Source: Chryseobacterium lathyri (GTDB taxonomy: Bacteria > Bacteroidota > Bacteroidia > Flavobacteriales > Weeksellaceae). Taken from it: DNA of 64,000 nucleotides. The stretch spans positions 1,488,001-1,552,000 of the forward strand of contig NZ_JAUSSF010000001.1 of NCBI RefSeq assembly GCF_030812195.1, in the 5' to 3' direction. Positions 26,372 through 35,327 of this stretch are shown one piece after another. The notes below the pieces were generated by a model. The model was not told the DNA's origin and ran no database searches. It saw only the letters and a program-made list of their open reading frames with translations. The position numbers and the translations under genes are program-made. Position 1 is the first letter of the stretch. Each line of letters opens with the position of its first letter.

Positions 26372-26402
26372 AAAAACCGACTGTTTGAAATGGCCGGTTT
26401 TT
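26372..26402 (+). terminator. Terminator of the MORN-repeat gene
   Basis: AAAAACCG and CGGTTTTT form the stem, followed by ATTTTTATT. Confidence 0.7.
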
Positions 26403-26479
26403 ATTTTTATTGATCTTAATTAAAAGTAAAAGAGATGCTCATTGTCATTTTATTTTACTGTTTCAGTTTGTATCATAAA

Positions 26480-26505
26480 GAAGCGGGAAAGTTATTTCCC
26501 GCTTC
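26480..26505 (-). terminator. Terminator of the phosphoesterase gene
   Basis: A perfect 11-base stem GAAGCGGGAAA/TTTCCCGCTTC with GTTA loop, 22 bases after the stop. Confidence 0.8.
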
Positions 26506-26527
26506 TTTCTAATATATTGTTAACATA

Positions 26528-29266
26528 TTACTGTATTACAAGTTTTAAAGTAAATAATTTTCTAGTGTGAACTTTTACGAAGTATACGCCTTTCGGAAGA
26601 TTTTCATTCACCAGAGAGAAACGTTGGTTGTTGATGTTTTTGGATTCATACAATAACTGTCCTGATGCCGATAACAGCTCAATTTTCTCAATCGGATAAT
26701 CACTCTTGATGAATGTAGGCTCACCCGGTTTCGTTGGATTTGGATATATAACTACATTTTTCTCTGTGCTTTTCACTTCATCGGTTCCCAGTGTTCCGGA
26801 GGTCACCTGGAATTGTTTTCTGTTTGAAACTTCTGTATAAGAGTCATTTGTAAACATCACCATATAGTAATTCCCGGGTGTTGTAGGAAGTGCCGTTCCC
26901 TGAATGGTTTTTGTTCCCTGGGTAATTCCATCAAAGTAAGTATAAGAAACAAAATTATCATCCGGAGTCTGAACACTCTGAGGGTAGATTCCCAGCCAGT
27001 CTTTGATAATTCCCGGAGAATCCGTCCATGAAGCTGTAATATTTTCACCTAATGTATAAACAGGTTTGTTGATCCATAATTCTGTAACAATATCCCCTAC
27101 TTTAAAGAATACTTTATCTCCGATTCCCGTATACCCGTCTTCAAGCAGATACTGGGCATAATAATATCCTTTCGGAAGGCCTGTAAAGTTCAATGTTCCG
27201 GCGGGGGTTGATACATAGCTCCATTTAATAGACGTATTCGTTCCCGGTGTCTGTCCCATCTTATAAATCCCGATCCAGTCTTTCACCAGATTCGGTCCGT
27301 TGCTGTAATTAATAACAACCGTTCCACCTACAGGATAGGTATCCGCTGTAGCCTGAAGCTGTACTTTCGGGCCTACATAAAAGCTTTTCCTACCAGTGAT
27401 TTCAGTATAACCTCCATTGGCAAAGAAGCCAGCGAAATACTGTCCTTTGTTGGCAAGACCATTAGGGAAAACAGCTGTGCCTGCCGTCTGTCCGTTTGTA
27501 TAAAGAAAACTCTGGGAAGTCGTTGTTGCCGGAGTTTGTCCTTTCTTATAAATTCCCACCCAGTCCTGCTGGTTTCCAGGCCCTCCAGTATAAGTAGCTG
27601 TAATAGGCTCATTCTGTGCATATTCGGTTTTATCTAATGTAAATGTAGGGTTGGAAACCACGCTTCCGGTCACCTCAAACTGTTTCACCTCACTCCAGTC
27701 GCTCCATTCCAGGTTTCTGTCCCTGTAACGGACTTTTACATAATATATTCCGTTTGAAATAGAGTTGGCAGGAATGGTTGCTTTTGTAATATCAAGTCCG
27801 GCATTTAAGTTTTTCGTTTTATCCGGTGTTCCGTTGCCGTCTTTTCCGAACCAGTTCTCATAATCACGGTAAAATTCTTTTTCAATCACTGAGAAATTTG
27901 ATGCTTTACTGATTAGAAACTGTGTGGTATTCAGTAATTCTCCATTAGATGATGCAAAAGCGCTTCCGTTAAGAGTCAAAGGTAGCATAACTGATGTCGA
28001 AAAAGTATTTGTAATAGATGGTTTTGAAGGTTTCGGCTGATTTTTATATCTATGGAAAGTATCTACCAATTCGTTTTGCTTCTTGTTGTAGACACCCCCA
28101 ATTGAGTAGCATTCTATATCTACTTTTCCGGTCACTACATCTACTTCCACGATCTGGTAAGTCCAGTCTGTCAGTGTTTTCTGTACATCATCAAAATCCT
28201 GCTCATTAGACATTCCCCAATACTGATCCCACGCAGTACCTCCTGAAATAATCTGGTAATTCGGGGTATCTTTCAGCTGCCCTCTGTGATATAAATGATG
28301 GTGGGCTCCAACGTGCATTAAATATTTACTGGAAGTCGTCAGCAACGGCACTGCATTATTTCTCACCCATGTAGAAATATCCCCTACATACTGCTCGGCT
28401 TGATAAGGCCTATGGCTTAAAGAAATGATCCAGTCTACCGTAGGATCACCGTTTGCTTCATTCAGGATCTGGGAAAGCCAGGTCTGCTGTGCGGTCCCTG
28501 TATGTTCAGAACTTAAACTTACAAACAGAACGTTTCCAGCCTGTTGTGCATAATAGTTCTCGTTTCCTGATGAAATATTTTTATATTTAATTTCGTCGAT
28601 GTAGAAATGGGCATAATAAGAATTCATCCCAAGAGTTCCGTAAGTCTCATGGTTTCCTACCGTTGTTTGAATAGGAAGATAGGGAGATAATTTAATATTC
28701 TTTTTAAAATGTACATTTTCATAATGATCCAGCGTTCCTACATCCACCTGGTCCCCCACCATAAACGTAAGCGCAATATTGTCAGAAGGGTCGGAATTGG
28801 CCCCAAATTTCTGTTTTAGTTTTTTGAAGGCATTCAGGGTAAGGGTATCATACCTCGGTTCCGCCTTGATCTGATTGTCCCCCATGATAAGGAAGCGTAT
28901 TTTCCCGTCGGCAGTAGCAGCCTGTCCCGGTAGAGGAAGCGTTCTGAAATTATAAACCGCAGATTCTGTGGTCCCGGTCTTTATTTTATAATAGTATTTG
29001 GTATTGGGCTGCAGTCCGGCGATCTTTGCCGTGTGATAATAATAGTTGTTGTTATAGCCTGTATCAGAAAAAATATTGGTTGTTCCGGTAACCGTCACAT
29101 TCAGGCTGGTGGGTGACGTTCCGTAGATCACAGTTGTTTCGTTATTGGAAGCCGTTTTCCAGTTGACGATCATAGAATTCGGTGCCGGATTCTGAAGATA
29201 AGGAAACAGCGTCTGTCCGAATGCCATCTGGACGGCAAAACAGAAAAAGAAGAAATAATGTTTCAT
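26528..29266 (-). CDS. Large secreted metallophosphoesterase (purple acid phosphatase-like) with three repeat domains and T9SS type A tail
   Basis: A 912-residue protein. After the signal peptide come a fibronectin-like purple acid phosphatase N-domain (about 20-110) and a calcineurin-type catalytic domain (about 120-390) with metal-ligand motifs FLIMGDNQ, FMVGDQVD, TVGNHETYG and GAHHHLYHRG. A further fibronectin-like segment (about 410-535) is followed by three tandem repeats of about 90 residues (about 545-830), each with a core like DWVGIYKKGQTP or DWIGIYKMGQTP. The C-terminus has VIYPNPTKPGEPTF and a basic final strand, a T9SS type A sorting signal. It should act on phosphoesters outside the cell. 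The repeats recall SKICH-type beta domains but their role is not known. Confidence 0.85.
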   Translation of the reverse strand: MKHYFFFFCFAVQMAFGQTLFPYLQNPAPNSMIVNWKTASNNETTVIYGTSPTSLNVTVTGTTNIFSDTGYNNNYYYHTAKIAGLQPNTKYYYKIKTGTTESAVYNFRTLPLPGQAATADGKIRFLIMGDNQIKAEPRYDTLTLNAFKKLKQKFGANSDPSDNIALTFMVGDQVDVGTLDHYENVHFKKNIKLSPYLPIQTTVGNHETYGTLGMNSYYAHFYIDEIKYKNISSGNENYYAQQAGNVLFVSLSSEHTGTAQQTWLSQILNEANGDPTVDWIISLSHRPYQAEQYVGDISTWVRNNAVPLLTTSSKYLMHVGAHHHLYHRGQLKDTPNYQIISGGTAWDQYWGMSNEQDFDDVQKTLTDWTYQIVEVDVVTGKVDIECYSIGGVYNKKQNELVDTFHRYKNQPKPSKPSITNTFSTSVMLPLTLNGSAFASSNGELLNTTQFLISKASNFSVIEKEFYRDYENWFGKDGNGTPDKTKNLNAGLDITKATIPANSISNGIYYVKVRYRDRNLEWSDWSEVKQFEVTGSVVSNPTFTLDKTEYAQNEPITATYTGGPGNQQDWVGIYKKGQTPATTTSQSFLYTNGQTAGTAVFPNGLANKGQYFAGFFANGGYTEITGRKSFYVGPKVQLQATADTYPVGGTVVINYSNGPNLVKDWIGIYKMGQTPGTNTSIKWSYVSTPAGTLNFTGLPKGYYYAQYLLEDGYTGIGDKVFFKVGDIVTELWINKPVYTLGENITASWTDSPGIIKDWLGIYPQSVQTPDDNFVSYTYFDGITQGTKTIQGTALPTTPGNYYMVMFTNDSYTEVSNRKQFQVTSGTLGTDEVKSTEKNVVIYPNPTKPGEPTFIKSDYPIEKIELLSASGQLLYESKNINNQRFSLVNENLPKGVYFVKVHTRKLFTLKLVIQ

Positions 29267-29349
29267 AGATAGTTTACTTTTGTATGGATTTATTTCGATT
29301 TGTAAACCAGTTCATTAAAAAAATAATGAGCTGATTTTTTAATTTCGGG

Positions 29350-29357
29350 CAAAAGTA
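29350..29357 (-). promoter_or_regulatory. Possible -7 element for the phosphoesterase gene
   Basis: TACTTTTG on the minus strand matches TAnnTTTG. It would give a leader of about 80 bases. Confidence 0.4.
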
Positions 29358-29457
29358 GGTTTCTTATATAAACTGTGCCTGTTGGGAATTTAAAGGAACT
29401 GTTAATTTTAAGGCATATTGGGAGTGAAAAAATTATAGTTTTTAATACATTAATTAT

Positions 29458-29489
29458 TTGGTAGAATCAAAAAGTATTTTGTATCTTTG
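29458..29489 (+). promoter_or_regulatory. Promoter of rplS (TTG ... TATCTTTG)
   Basis: TTG at 29458-29460 and TATCTTTG at 29482-29489 are separated by 21 bases, within the accepted Bacteroidota spacing. The leader to the ATG at 29559 is about 65 bases. Confidence 0.75.
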
Positions 29490-29558
29490 CGACCTGTTAT
29501 TCAACCTCTGACGAAGAACGTGTAAGTTGCTTAGCTTTAACATTTTATTTTATTAATA

Positions 29559-29915
29559 ATGGATTTATTAAAGTACGTACAAGACCAGTACATTACTAAA
29601 AAAGATTTCCCTGAATTCAAAGCAGGAGACACAATTACTGTGTATTACGAAATTAAAGAAGGACAAAAGACAAGAACTCAGTTCTTCAAAGGTACCGTTA
29701 TCCAATTAAGAGGTACTGGCGCTACAAAAACATTCACAATCAGAAAAATGAGTGGTGATGTAGGTGTAGAAAGAGTATTCCCTATCAACATGCCTGCACT
29801 TCAGAAAATTGAAGTTGATAGAAGAGGTAGAGTTAGAAGATCTAGAATTTATTACTTCAGAGACCTTAGAGGTAAAAAAGCTAGAATCAAGGATGCTGCT
29901 TACAAGAAAAAGTAA
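29559..29915 (+). CDS. rplS: 50S ribosomal protein L19
   Basis: A 118-residue basic protein with the L19 fold, clear from FKAGDTITVYYEIKEGQKTR, GVERVFPINMPALQKIEV and RRGRVRRSRIYYFRDLRGKKARIKD. L19 sits at the 30S-50S interface. The usual partners trmD, rimM and rpsP are not adjacent, so here it is a single-gene unit with its own strong promoter and terminator. The 65-base leader is long enough to hold a regulatory RNA structure, but none was recognised with confidence. Confidence 0.97.
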   Translation: MDLLKYVQDQYITKKDFPEFKAGDTITVYYEIKEGQKTRTQFFKGTVIQLRGTGATKTFTIRKMSGDVGVERVFPINMPALQKIEVDRRGRVRRSRIYYFRDLRGKKARIKDAAYKKK

Positions 29916-29934
29916 TTCAGACAACAATACATAC

Positions 29935-29968
29935 AAAAAGAGACTATCTATTCAGGTAGTCTCTTTTT
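29935..29968 (+). terminator. Terminator of rplS
   Basis: AAAAAGAGACTA and TAGTCTCTTTTT form a perfect 12-base stem, followed by ATTTTG. Confidence 0.85.
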
Positions 29969-30016
29969 ATTTTGCTACTTTAAAAGCCTTTTTACAATTA
30001 AATTATTGTTCAATTA

Positions 30017-30195
30017 GTTCTTTTGTCTTGAAACAAAATGAACCAAAAATTCAAGACTGGAATCTTTCGCTAAAAATTAAAACTTACTCCTAAAATTCCC
30101 AAAACTCGTGCGGATTTTAGCATTGTTTTTTCGGTTCAATATTTCGTCCGCACCCAGACAGTGGGAATTTTTTAACGCCACAGCTTTCTATGTCA
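30017..30195 (+). repeat. Dispersed structured repeat, copy B
   Basis: It begins TTCTTTTGTCTTGAAACAAA like copy A, then ATTCAAGACTGGAA. The nested stem is AATTCCCA 30094-30101 with TGGGAATT 30162-30169, and GTGCGGA 30108-30114 with TCCGCAC 30147-30153. Compared with copy A, both sides of each arm have changed so that pairing is kept. The loop keeps a GTTCAATATTT-like core, GTTCAAAATTT in copy A. It occupies most of the 340-base gap between rplS and the alpha/beta hydrolase. The outer stem of copy A is not conserved here. Confidence 0.75.
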
Positions 30196-30255
30196 GTTAT
30201 AAGTTACCTAATAATCAATAAAGCACAACTTAATATTAATCACTTTACTTCAACC

Positions 30256-31251
30256 TCACTTAATAAACTCATATAAAGCACTAAAAAACTTAGGATAAAC
30301 TTCTATATGCGGAAGATGTCCTACATTTTCAAGTTCCACTAATTTTGAGCCAGCAATTTCCTGTTGTGTCTTTTTACCCAGTTCCTGATACTGTCCCATT
30401 TTGGGCTGAAGATCTTTAGGCGCCCTGTCTTTTCCTATTGCCGTTCTATCCCTTGTTCCGATAATAAGCAATGTAGGTGTTTTGATATTTTTAAATTCAT
30501 AACAAACGGGCTGATTGTAAATCATATCAGAAGTCAGAGCAGCATCCCAGGCTACCTGCGGATAATCTTTGTGTAATGTCCAGCCGGCTATCAGGTCAAG
30601 CCACGGTTGGTATTCATCCTTCCATTTATTATCGTAATAGAATTTCAATTGATAAGCCTTATAAGTTTCAGCCGTATTTTTAAGTTCGGACTGGTATGCC
30701 TGATCTATGGTTTGGTAAGCTGCGAAGGTCTTATAATCTTCCAAACCTATGGGATTTTCCAGAATCAGCTTCTGAACCTTTTCAGGATAAAGCAGGGTGA
30801 ATCTTACCGCAACCATTCCTCCCATGGAGTGTCCCAGCACTATTGTTTTATCGATCTCCAGTTTATCCAATATGGCTTTTGTATTTTCGGCCAGCTGTGA
30901 AAAAGAAAACTGATAACTTTGAGGCTTAGAAGATTTCCCGAATCCTATCTGGTCCGGAATAACCACTCTGAAGCCTTTATCTGAAAGATCTTTAGCCGTC
31001 TTTTCCCAATAAGCTCCGTTAAAATTCTTTCCATGGAGAAGCAAGATCGTTTTTCCATTAGGCTTCTTGGGCTGTACATCCATATAAGCCATTTTAAGAT
31101 TATTATTCTGAGACTTTAAATCTATAAAATGAACCTCGTAAGGATATTGATACTCAGACAGCATCGCATCTAAGGGTTTTATCTGCGAAAACATAAAAAC
31201 CGGTACTGCAGACAACATGATAACCGCCGCTACCTTTCTGAAATATTTCAT
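30256..31251 (-). CDS. Exported alpha/beta hydrolase
   Basis: A 331-residue protein with a signal peptide (about 1-22). The nucleophile elbow is GHSMGGMVAVRF (Ser about 143), the acid is in GTRDRTAIG and the His in VGHLPHIEV, so the triad is complete. The oxyanion segment LLLHGKNFNGAYW is also seen. The family covers esterases, lipases, epoxide hydrolases and peptidases, so the substrate cannot be named. A periplasmic location follows from the signal peptide. It lies 82 bases downstream of the DMT transporter gene, but a terminator between them suggests separate transcription. Confidence 0.88.
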   Translation of the reverse strand: MKYFRKVAAVIMLSAVPVFMFSQIKPLDAMLSEYQYPYEVHFIDLKSQNNNLKMAYMDVQPKKPNGKTILLLHGKNFNGAYWEKTAKDLSDKGFRVVIPDQIGFGKSSKPQSYQFSFSQLAENTKAILDKLEIDKTIVLGHSMGGMVAVRFTLLYPEKVQKLILENPIGLEDYKTFAAYQTIDQAYQSELKNTAETYKAYQLKFYYDNKWKDEYQPWLDLIAGWTLHKDYPQVAWDAALTSDMIYNQPVCYEFKNIKTPTLLIIGTRDRTAIGKDRAPKDLQPKMGQYQELGKKTQQEIAGSKLVELENVGHLPHIEVYPKFFSALYEFIK

Positions 31252-31283
31252 AGGAAACTTTATTTAAAGTATTAAAATTAAAA

Positions 31284-31307
31284 AAACCGCTTCAAAAGAA
31301 ACGGTTT
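31284..31307 (-). terminator. Terminator of the DMT transporter gene
   Basis: AAACCG/CGGTTT stem with T-run on the minus strand, 27 bases after the stop. Confidence 0.65.
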
Positions 31308-31333
31308 CTGACTATTATTTTTTTATTTAATTT

Positions 31334-32314
31334 TTAAGAGAACTCTACAGACTTTACTTCATTTCTGGAAGGAAGGTTCATCAGTACAATAGCAAAAAGG
31401 ATAAGGGTAATTCCCACCCATTGTATCAGTAAGACTTTTTCACCCAGTAGAACGAAAGCCATAGTTACTGAAACCGGTAGCTCAAGTGACGAAACAATGC
31501 TTCCCAGCCCAAGGCCTGCATTTGGAAAACCAATGTTGAATAAGATTGGCGGAACAATGGTGCCAAATAAAGCGAGTACAAATCCGTATGTCCAGAATAT
31601 GGAATAATTAAATGAATGGATGTGTTCTGTATTTTCCGTGAAATTAAGGTATAATGATTTTAATCCGTCAAAATACATAGGCCCGATCTGAGCCAAAAAC
31701 AGGAATGCAATCACTACGACTGCCCCTCCGCAAAGCATAATGATGCTTTTCCTGAATACAGGAAGATGTGTAGCCAGCGTATTGGATGTAAACATGGTCA
31801 TTGTATAAGAGGCAGCCGCCATTAAGCCCCAGAAGATCCCGTGCCAGTCGAGCTCAATATCCATATTAATCAGATTGGTAGCCAGTATAGTACCTGCCAG
31901 GACAATGATTACAGAAATTACTTTTCTGGCATTGGGCAATTTCTTTGCTATGATACTTTCCACAACAACACTGAACCAGACTGACTGCATAAGCAGCACA
32001 ATTGCTATGGAAACATTAATATACTGAACTGCAATATAATAGAATAAACTTGTACATCCTAAAGATGTTCCTGCAATCATCAGCATCTTCACTTCTTTGG
32101 AACTTGGCGATGAAAGCTTCTGTTTTGATGTGATGGTTTGTATAAAATTCAGGATCAAAAGCCCGATCAAACCCAACAAGAACTGGGAAGTAGTGACTTC
32201 TGAAGTGGTATAGCCATCATGATAAGCCATTTTAACAAATGTTGCCAGCATTCCGTATATACTAGCCCCAATACCTACAAACAAAACTCCCTTGAGTATA
32301 TTTTTCTTCTTCAT
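31334..32314 (-). CDS. DMT-superfamily (EamA) transporter
   Basis: A 326-residue protein with ten hydrophobic helices in two EamA halves. SIVSSLELPVSVTMAFVLLGEKV near the C-terminus is the repeated EamA motif, and a matching segment lies in the first half. The substrate is unknown (amino acid or metabolite export is usual). The frame opens further upstream at a TTG at 32335, but that codon lies inside the TAACTTTG promoter element, so the ATG at 32314 (MKKKNILKGVLF) is the start. It stands as a single-gene unit. Confidence 0.88.
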   Translation of the reverse strand: MKKKNILKGVLFVGIGASIYGMLATFVKMAYHDGYTTSEVTTSQFLLGLIGLLILNFIQTITSKQKLSSPSSKEVKMLMIAGTSLGCTSLFYYIAVQYINVSIAIVLLMQSVWFSVVVESIIAKKLPNARKVISVIIVLAGTILATNLINMDIELDWHGIFWGLMAAASYTMTMFTSNTLATHLPVFRKSIIMLCGGAVVVIAFLFLAQIGPMYFDGLKSLYLNFTENTEHIHSFNYSIFWTYGFVLALFGTIVPPILFNIGFPNAGLGLGSIVSSLELPVSVTMAFVLLGEKVLLIQWVGITLILFAIVLMNLPSRNEVKSVEFS

Positions 32315-32332
32315 AATTTTTTTAACAGCCCG

Positions 32333-32340
32333 CAAAGTTA
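32333..32340 (-). promoter_or_regulatory. -7 promoter element for the DMT transporter
   Basis: TAACTTTG on the minus strand matches TAnnTTTG. The ATG at 32314 is 18 bases downstream, and the upstream TTG start is therefore excluded. Confidence 0.65.
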
Positions 32341-32390
32341 CAATATAATAATGGAAATTACCGGGAACGTCAGGATGATAGATAAATAAA

Positions 32391-32417
32391 ATCGCCGCAA
32401 GCAGAGCTTGCGGCGAT
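32391..32417 (-). terminator. Terminator of the M36 metallopeptidase gene
   Basis: A perfect 12-base stem ATCGCCGCAAGC/GCTTGCGGCGAT with an AGA loop, followed by TTTATTTATC on the minus strand. Confidence 0.8.
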
Positions 32418-32437
32418 CCTTATAACTAAAATATAAA

Positions 32438-35068
32438 TTATTTCTTAACGATTACTTTAGAAGATGCTTCGAAACCAAGACCTTTAACTTTTATCATATA
32501 AGTTCCATTGGCTAAGTTATTTGTAGAAACCGCCTTTTTGGCATCCGGTGAAATTTTATCTTCTGAAGACACCAATTTTCCGGACATATCATAAATTTCC
32601 AGACTTACTTTCCCAATAGTACTGCTTGGGAAACTGATATAAAATTCGTCTTTAGCAGGATTTGGATAGATAGAAATCTTGTTTTCCTTTGCCGATTTTA
32701 CCTCATCGGTACCCAACACAGCACACTCAGCCGGCAGGGCAAAACTTTCCACCTGATCATTGATGTTGGCCTTAAGCCCTGCTGATGCTCCGGTACCTAA
32801 ACCTCTTTTTGCAAAAACCTGCCAGATCATACATTTATCCTGTCCCTGGGTGGCTACTTGTTCTGCTGCTAACAGAGCATCTCTACCTTCAATGAAGCTA
32901 GGATTACACGCCTGGAGTTTCAGCGCATTCGTAACGAGCTGTAAGACTCTTGAGCTTCCGTTTGTTGTATTGGCCAGTACGTCTGAAGAATAGCCATATT
33001 TTGCAACATATTTCCAATGAAGATCCCAAAGCATCGTTGCCCAGATAAACCCAATAGAATGTACATCCGGTACGATATTGCCATTTTGGTTCGTATATTC
33101 CATACCATTTGTTCTTCCGTAGGTATAATTGTTGACCGCAAAATCCGGTGAATATTTAGCAGGCCTGATTCCAGAACCCGTAATTGCCTGGCCACCTACA
33201 TAGGTTCCCATACCTCTGGCCACACCTGCATTATCACCAGCCTTGTTTGTCAGCATCAATGCAAAGAAATCCGACCAGCCTTCTCCCATTTGCTCTTTAC
33301 TTACATTTGAATTTAAGCATCCATACCCTGTACCTGTCATTCTGTTGGAAATTCCATGACCGTATTCATGAGTAACAATTCCGTTATCAAAACTTCCATC
33401 CGGTGTCATGTTCGCTTTTAATGTAACATTTACCGTTGTATTTGCGGAAAGCTGAGTTTTAATGTATTCTCCTTCTGAATAAGTAATAAGTACAGATGGA
33501 ATAGTAATCGTTGCATCTGTTCCTGACATATTGCTCAAAGTAGCACCATTAGCCTGATTATTATAGATCACAGCAGCAATGGCACCGGCATCCTGAAGGT
33601 TTTTTGTCTTAATGGCAAAAGCACATGTTCCTCTTTCCACCAAGCCTATATTTCCTGCTAGTGATCCCGCTGGTAAGGCTGTACAACCGTCCAAAACCGG
33701 TGAGAGTTTAACATTTCCAGTTGTTCCGTTTACAGTAAGCGGATTACCAAACTGTGCGGTTCCCGCTCCTGGTGTACGGGAAACAGCTGCTCCCGGTGCA
33801 TTGTAAAAAAATACTCTTCCTACAGGTGACCAAAGATACATCTGCATTCTTGGGTTATACCCATCCTGAGGTGAAGAGAAGTTGGCATTGTTTGTACCTC
33901 CTCCATCCTGTGCTTCAGCATACACAGAGTCATCATCTTCTCCTCCTTTTCCAAAATTATTCTGCTGAAAGTTTCTTGCAGATTCTGTAAATCCAAACTG
34001 ATAGAAAATATCATGAATTCTATTGTTTAGATAAAATAAATTAGTAATTGAAGTATTCCTGTTGTTTACGGGCAGATCATTAATATTAAAAGAGAAATTA
34101 AAATTTCTTGTTGCCCCACCTTCTGCCGGAGTTCCCGGTAAATAATCGGGAGCTATCGTTAGTGCAGTTCCTGCAACATCTTCATATGCAAAAACATTAT
34201 TTCCTCTTGTAACCGTATAATGTGTAGTTCCATCAGAATGCCATCCTTCAGGAGAGGCATTCAGTATCCAGGGATTACTGATGACTGATCTCGTCCCAAA
34301 AGTAGGTGCTTCTATCGGCATAGGAAATACATTATATGATGCATTATCAGGAGCAAATAAAGGAGCGTTGTTTTGTGCTATATTATTCTGAGGACCGATA
34401 AGCATATTCTCAAAATGATCAGCATGGTTATGATTTGTATCAGATGCAAATGTTTCAGGGTGGAAATTACATGATAAAGTCAGATTATTTTTCAATAATA
34501 TCTTTCCATCATTTGCATCCACTAAAATGTTCCAATAATTTGAAGATTTAGGTTCTGCCAGAGTATACTCGTAGGCCAGACGTAAGTTACCATTTTCGTC
34601 ATTTGTATAAACCAATCTCTGATTTGCTGATGTTGCCCGTTTATTACTTTTCTCAAGATATTCAAGGATTGTAAAATTGGCAATGTCAGGATTCTTTAAT
34701 TCTTCAGCAATTTTGTGAAGTGCTGTATTCTTATTGATTACAGCATTGACTGATGCAGATGAAGTATAATCCTTTACAAAATTATCTGTATAATAAACAA
34801 TCTTATTATTCTGAACCAGAGCTGTTCCCACAGAATTGTATACCGGAAGGCCATGATAGGTCTGTAAGAATTTCACAACTTCTCCATTCATTGATTTTGA
34901 ATGATCAATATTATCAATGATGAAATTGGTAAGGTCATTCTTTTTATATTCCCTGATCTTATTTTGAGAAATATAATCTTTAACCAGCTTCTCGTTATCT
35001 TGCGAAAATAAAGTAGAAGGAAACACTGCGAATGCAGCAAACAAAAGAGGTAGAGTTATTTTTTTCAT
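32438..35068 (-). CDS. Secreted M36 (fungalysin-type) metallopeptidase with PA domain and T9SS type A tail
   Basis: An 876-residue precursor. The signal peptide is followed by an FTP-type prodomain (about 30-200). The zinc site is His567-Glu-x-x-His571 in THEYGHGISNRM, with a Glu-rich downstream helix (GEGWSDFFALML). A protease-associated domain (about 450-550, GLVERGTCAFAIKTKN) is inserted before the site. The C-terminus (about 800-876) contains SIYPNPAKDEFYIS and ends in KVIVKK, a T9SS type A sorting signal. It would degrade proteins outside the cell. It has a strong terminator. The 259-base upstream gap shows no exact TAnnTTTG close to the ATG. Confidence 0.92.
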   Translation of the reverse strand: MKKITLPLLFAAFAVFPSTLFSQDNEKLVKDYISQNKIREYKKNDLTNFIIDNIDHSKSMNGEVVKFLQTYHGLPVYNSVGTALVQNNKIVYYTDNFVKDYTSSASVNAVINKNTALHKIAEELKNPDIANFTILEYLEKSNKRATSANQRLVYTNDENGNLRLAYEYTLAEPKSSNYWNILVDANDGKILLKNNLTLSCNFHPETFASDTNHNHADHFENMLIGPQNNIAQNNAPLFAPDNASYNVFPMPIEAPTFGTRSVISNPWILNASPEGWHSDGTTHYTVTRGNNVFAYEDVAGTALTIAPDYLPGTPAEGGATRNFNFSFNINDLPVNNRNTSITNLFYLNNRIHDIFYQFGFTESARNFQQNNFGKGGEDDDSVYAEAQDGGGTNNANFSSPQDGYNPRMQMYLWSPVGRVFFYNAPGAAVSRTPGAGTAQFGNPLTVNGTTGNVKLSPVLDGCTALPAGSLAGNIGLVERGTCAFAIKTKNLQDAGAIAAVIYNNQANGATLSNMSGTDATITIPSVLITYSEGEYIKTQLSANTTVNVTLKANMTPDGSFDNGIVTHEYGHGISNRMTGTGYGCLNSNVSKEQMGEGWSDFFALMLTNKAGDNAGVARGMGTYVGGQAITGSGIRPAKYSPDFAVNNYTYGRTNGMEYTNQNGNIVPDVHSIGFIWATMLWDLHWKYVAKYGYSSDVLANTTNGSSRVLQLVTNALKLQACNPSFIEGRDALLAAEQVATQGQDKCMIWQVFAKRGLGTGASAGLKANINDQVESFALPAECAVLGTDEVKSAKENKISIYPNPAKDEFYISFPSSTIGKVSLEIYDMSGKLVSSEDKISPDAKKAVSTNNLANGTYMIKVKGLGFEASSKVIVKK

Positions 35069-35281
35069 TTTTACTAATAAAGCCGCTAATTTACAAATAA
35101 TTCACAATTAATATATTTTTTACAAACTATTTCAAAAAAAATAAATATTATATCAAAAAAACTTATCAACAACAAGCTTTTATCATTTTCACAATTAGCT
35201 ATAGTAAACCTTCTTATAAAAGCTGCACTTATCAGAGATTCAAATTAAATTGGGAGAAAAAAAATCTAAATTATAACAAAA

Positions 35282-35303
35282 AAGCCGCTCAAATGAGCGG
35301 CTT
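35282..35303 (-). terminator. Terminator of rpsA
   Basis: A perfect 10-base stem AAGCCGCTCA/TGAGCGGCTT, 25 bases after the rpsA stop, with T-run on the minus strand. Confidence 0.8.
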
Positions 35304-35327
35304 CATATTATCAATGGGGTTCAAGGA

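Noticed and set aside
29809..30093. Open frame overlapping rplS and the repeat
   Set aside because: It is a shadow frame of L19 running into the non-coding repeat.
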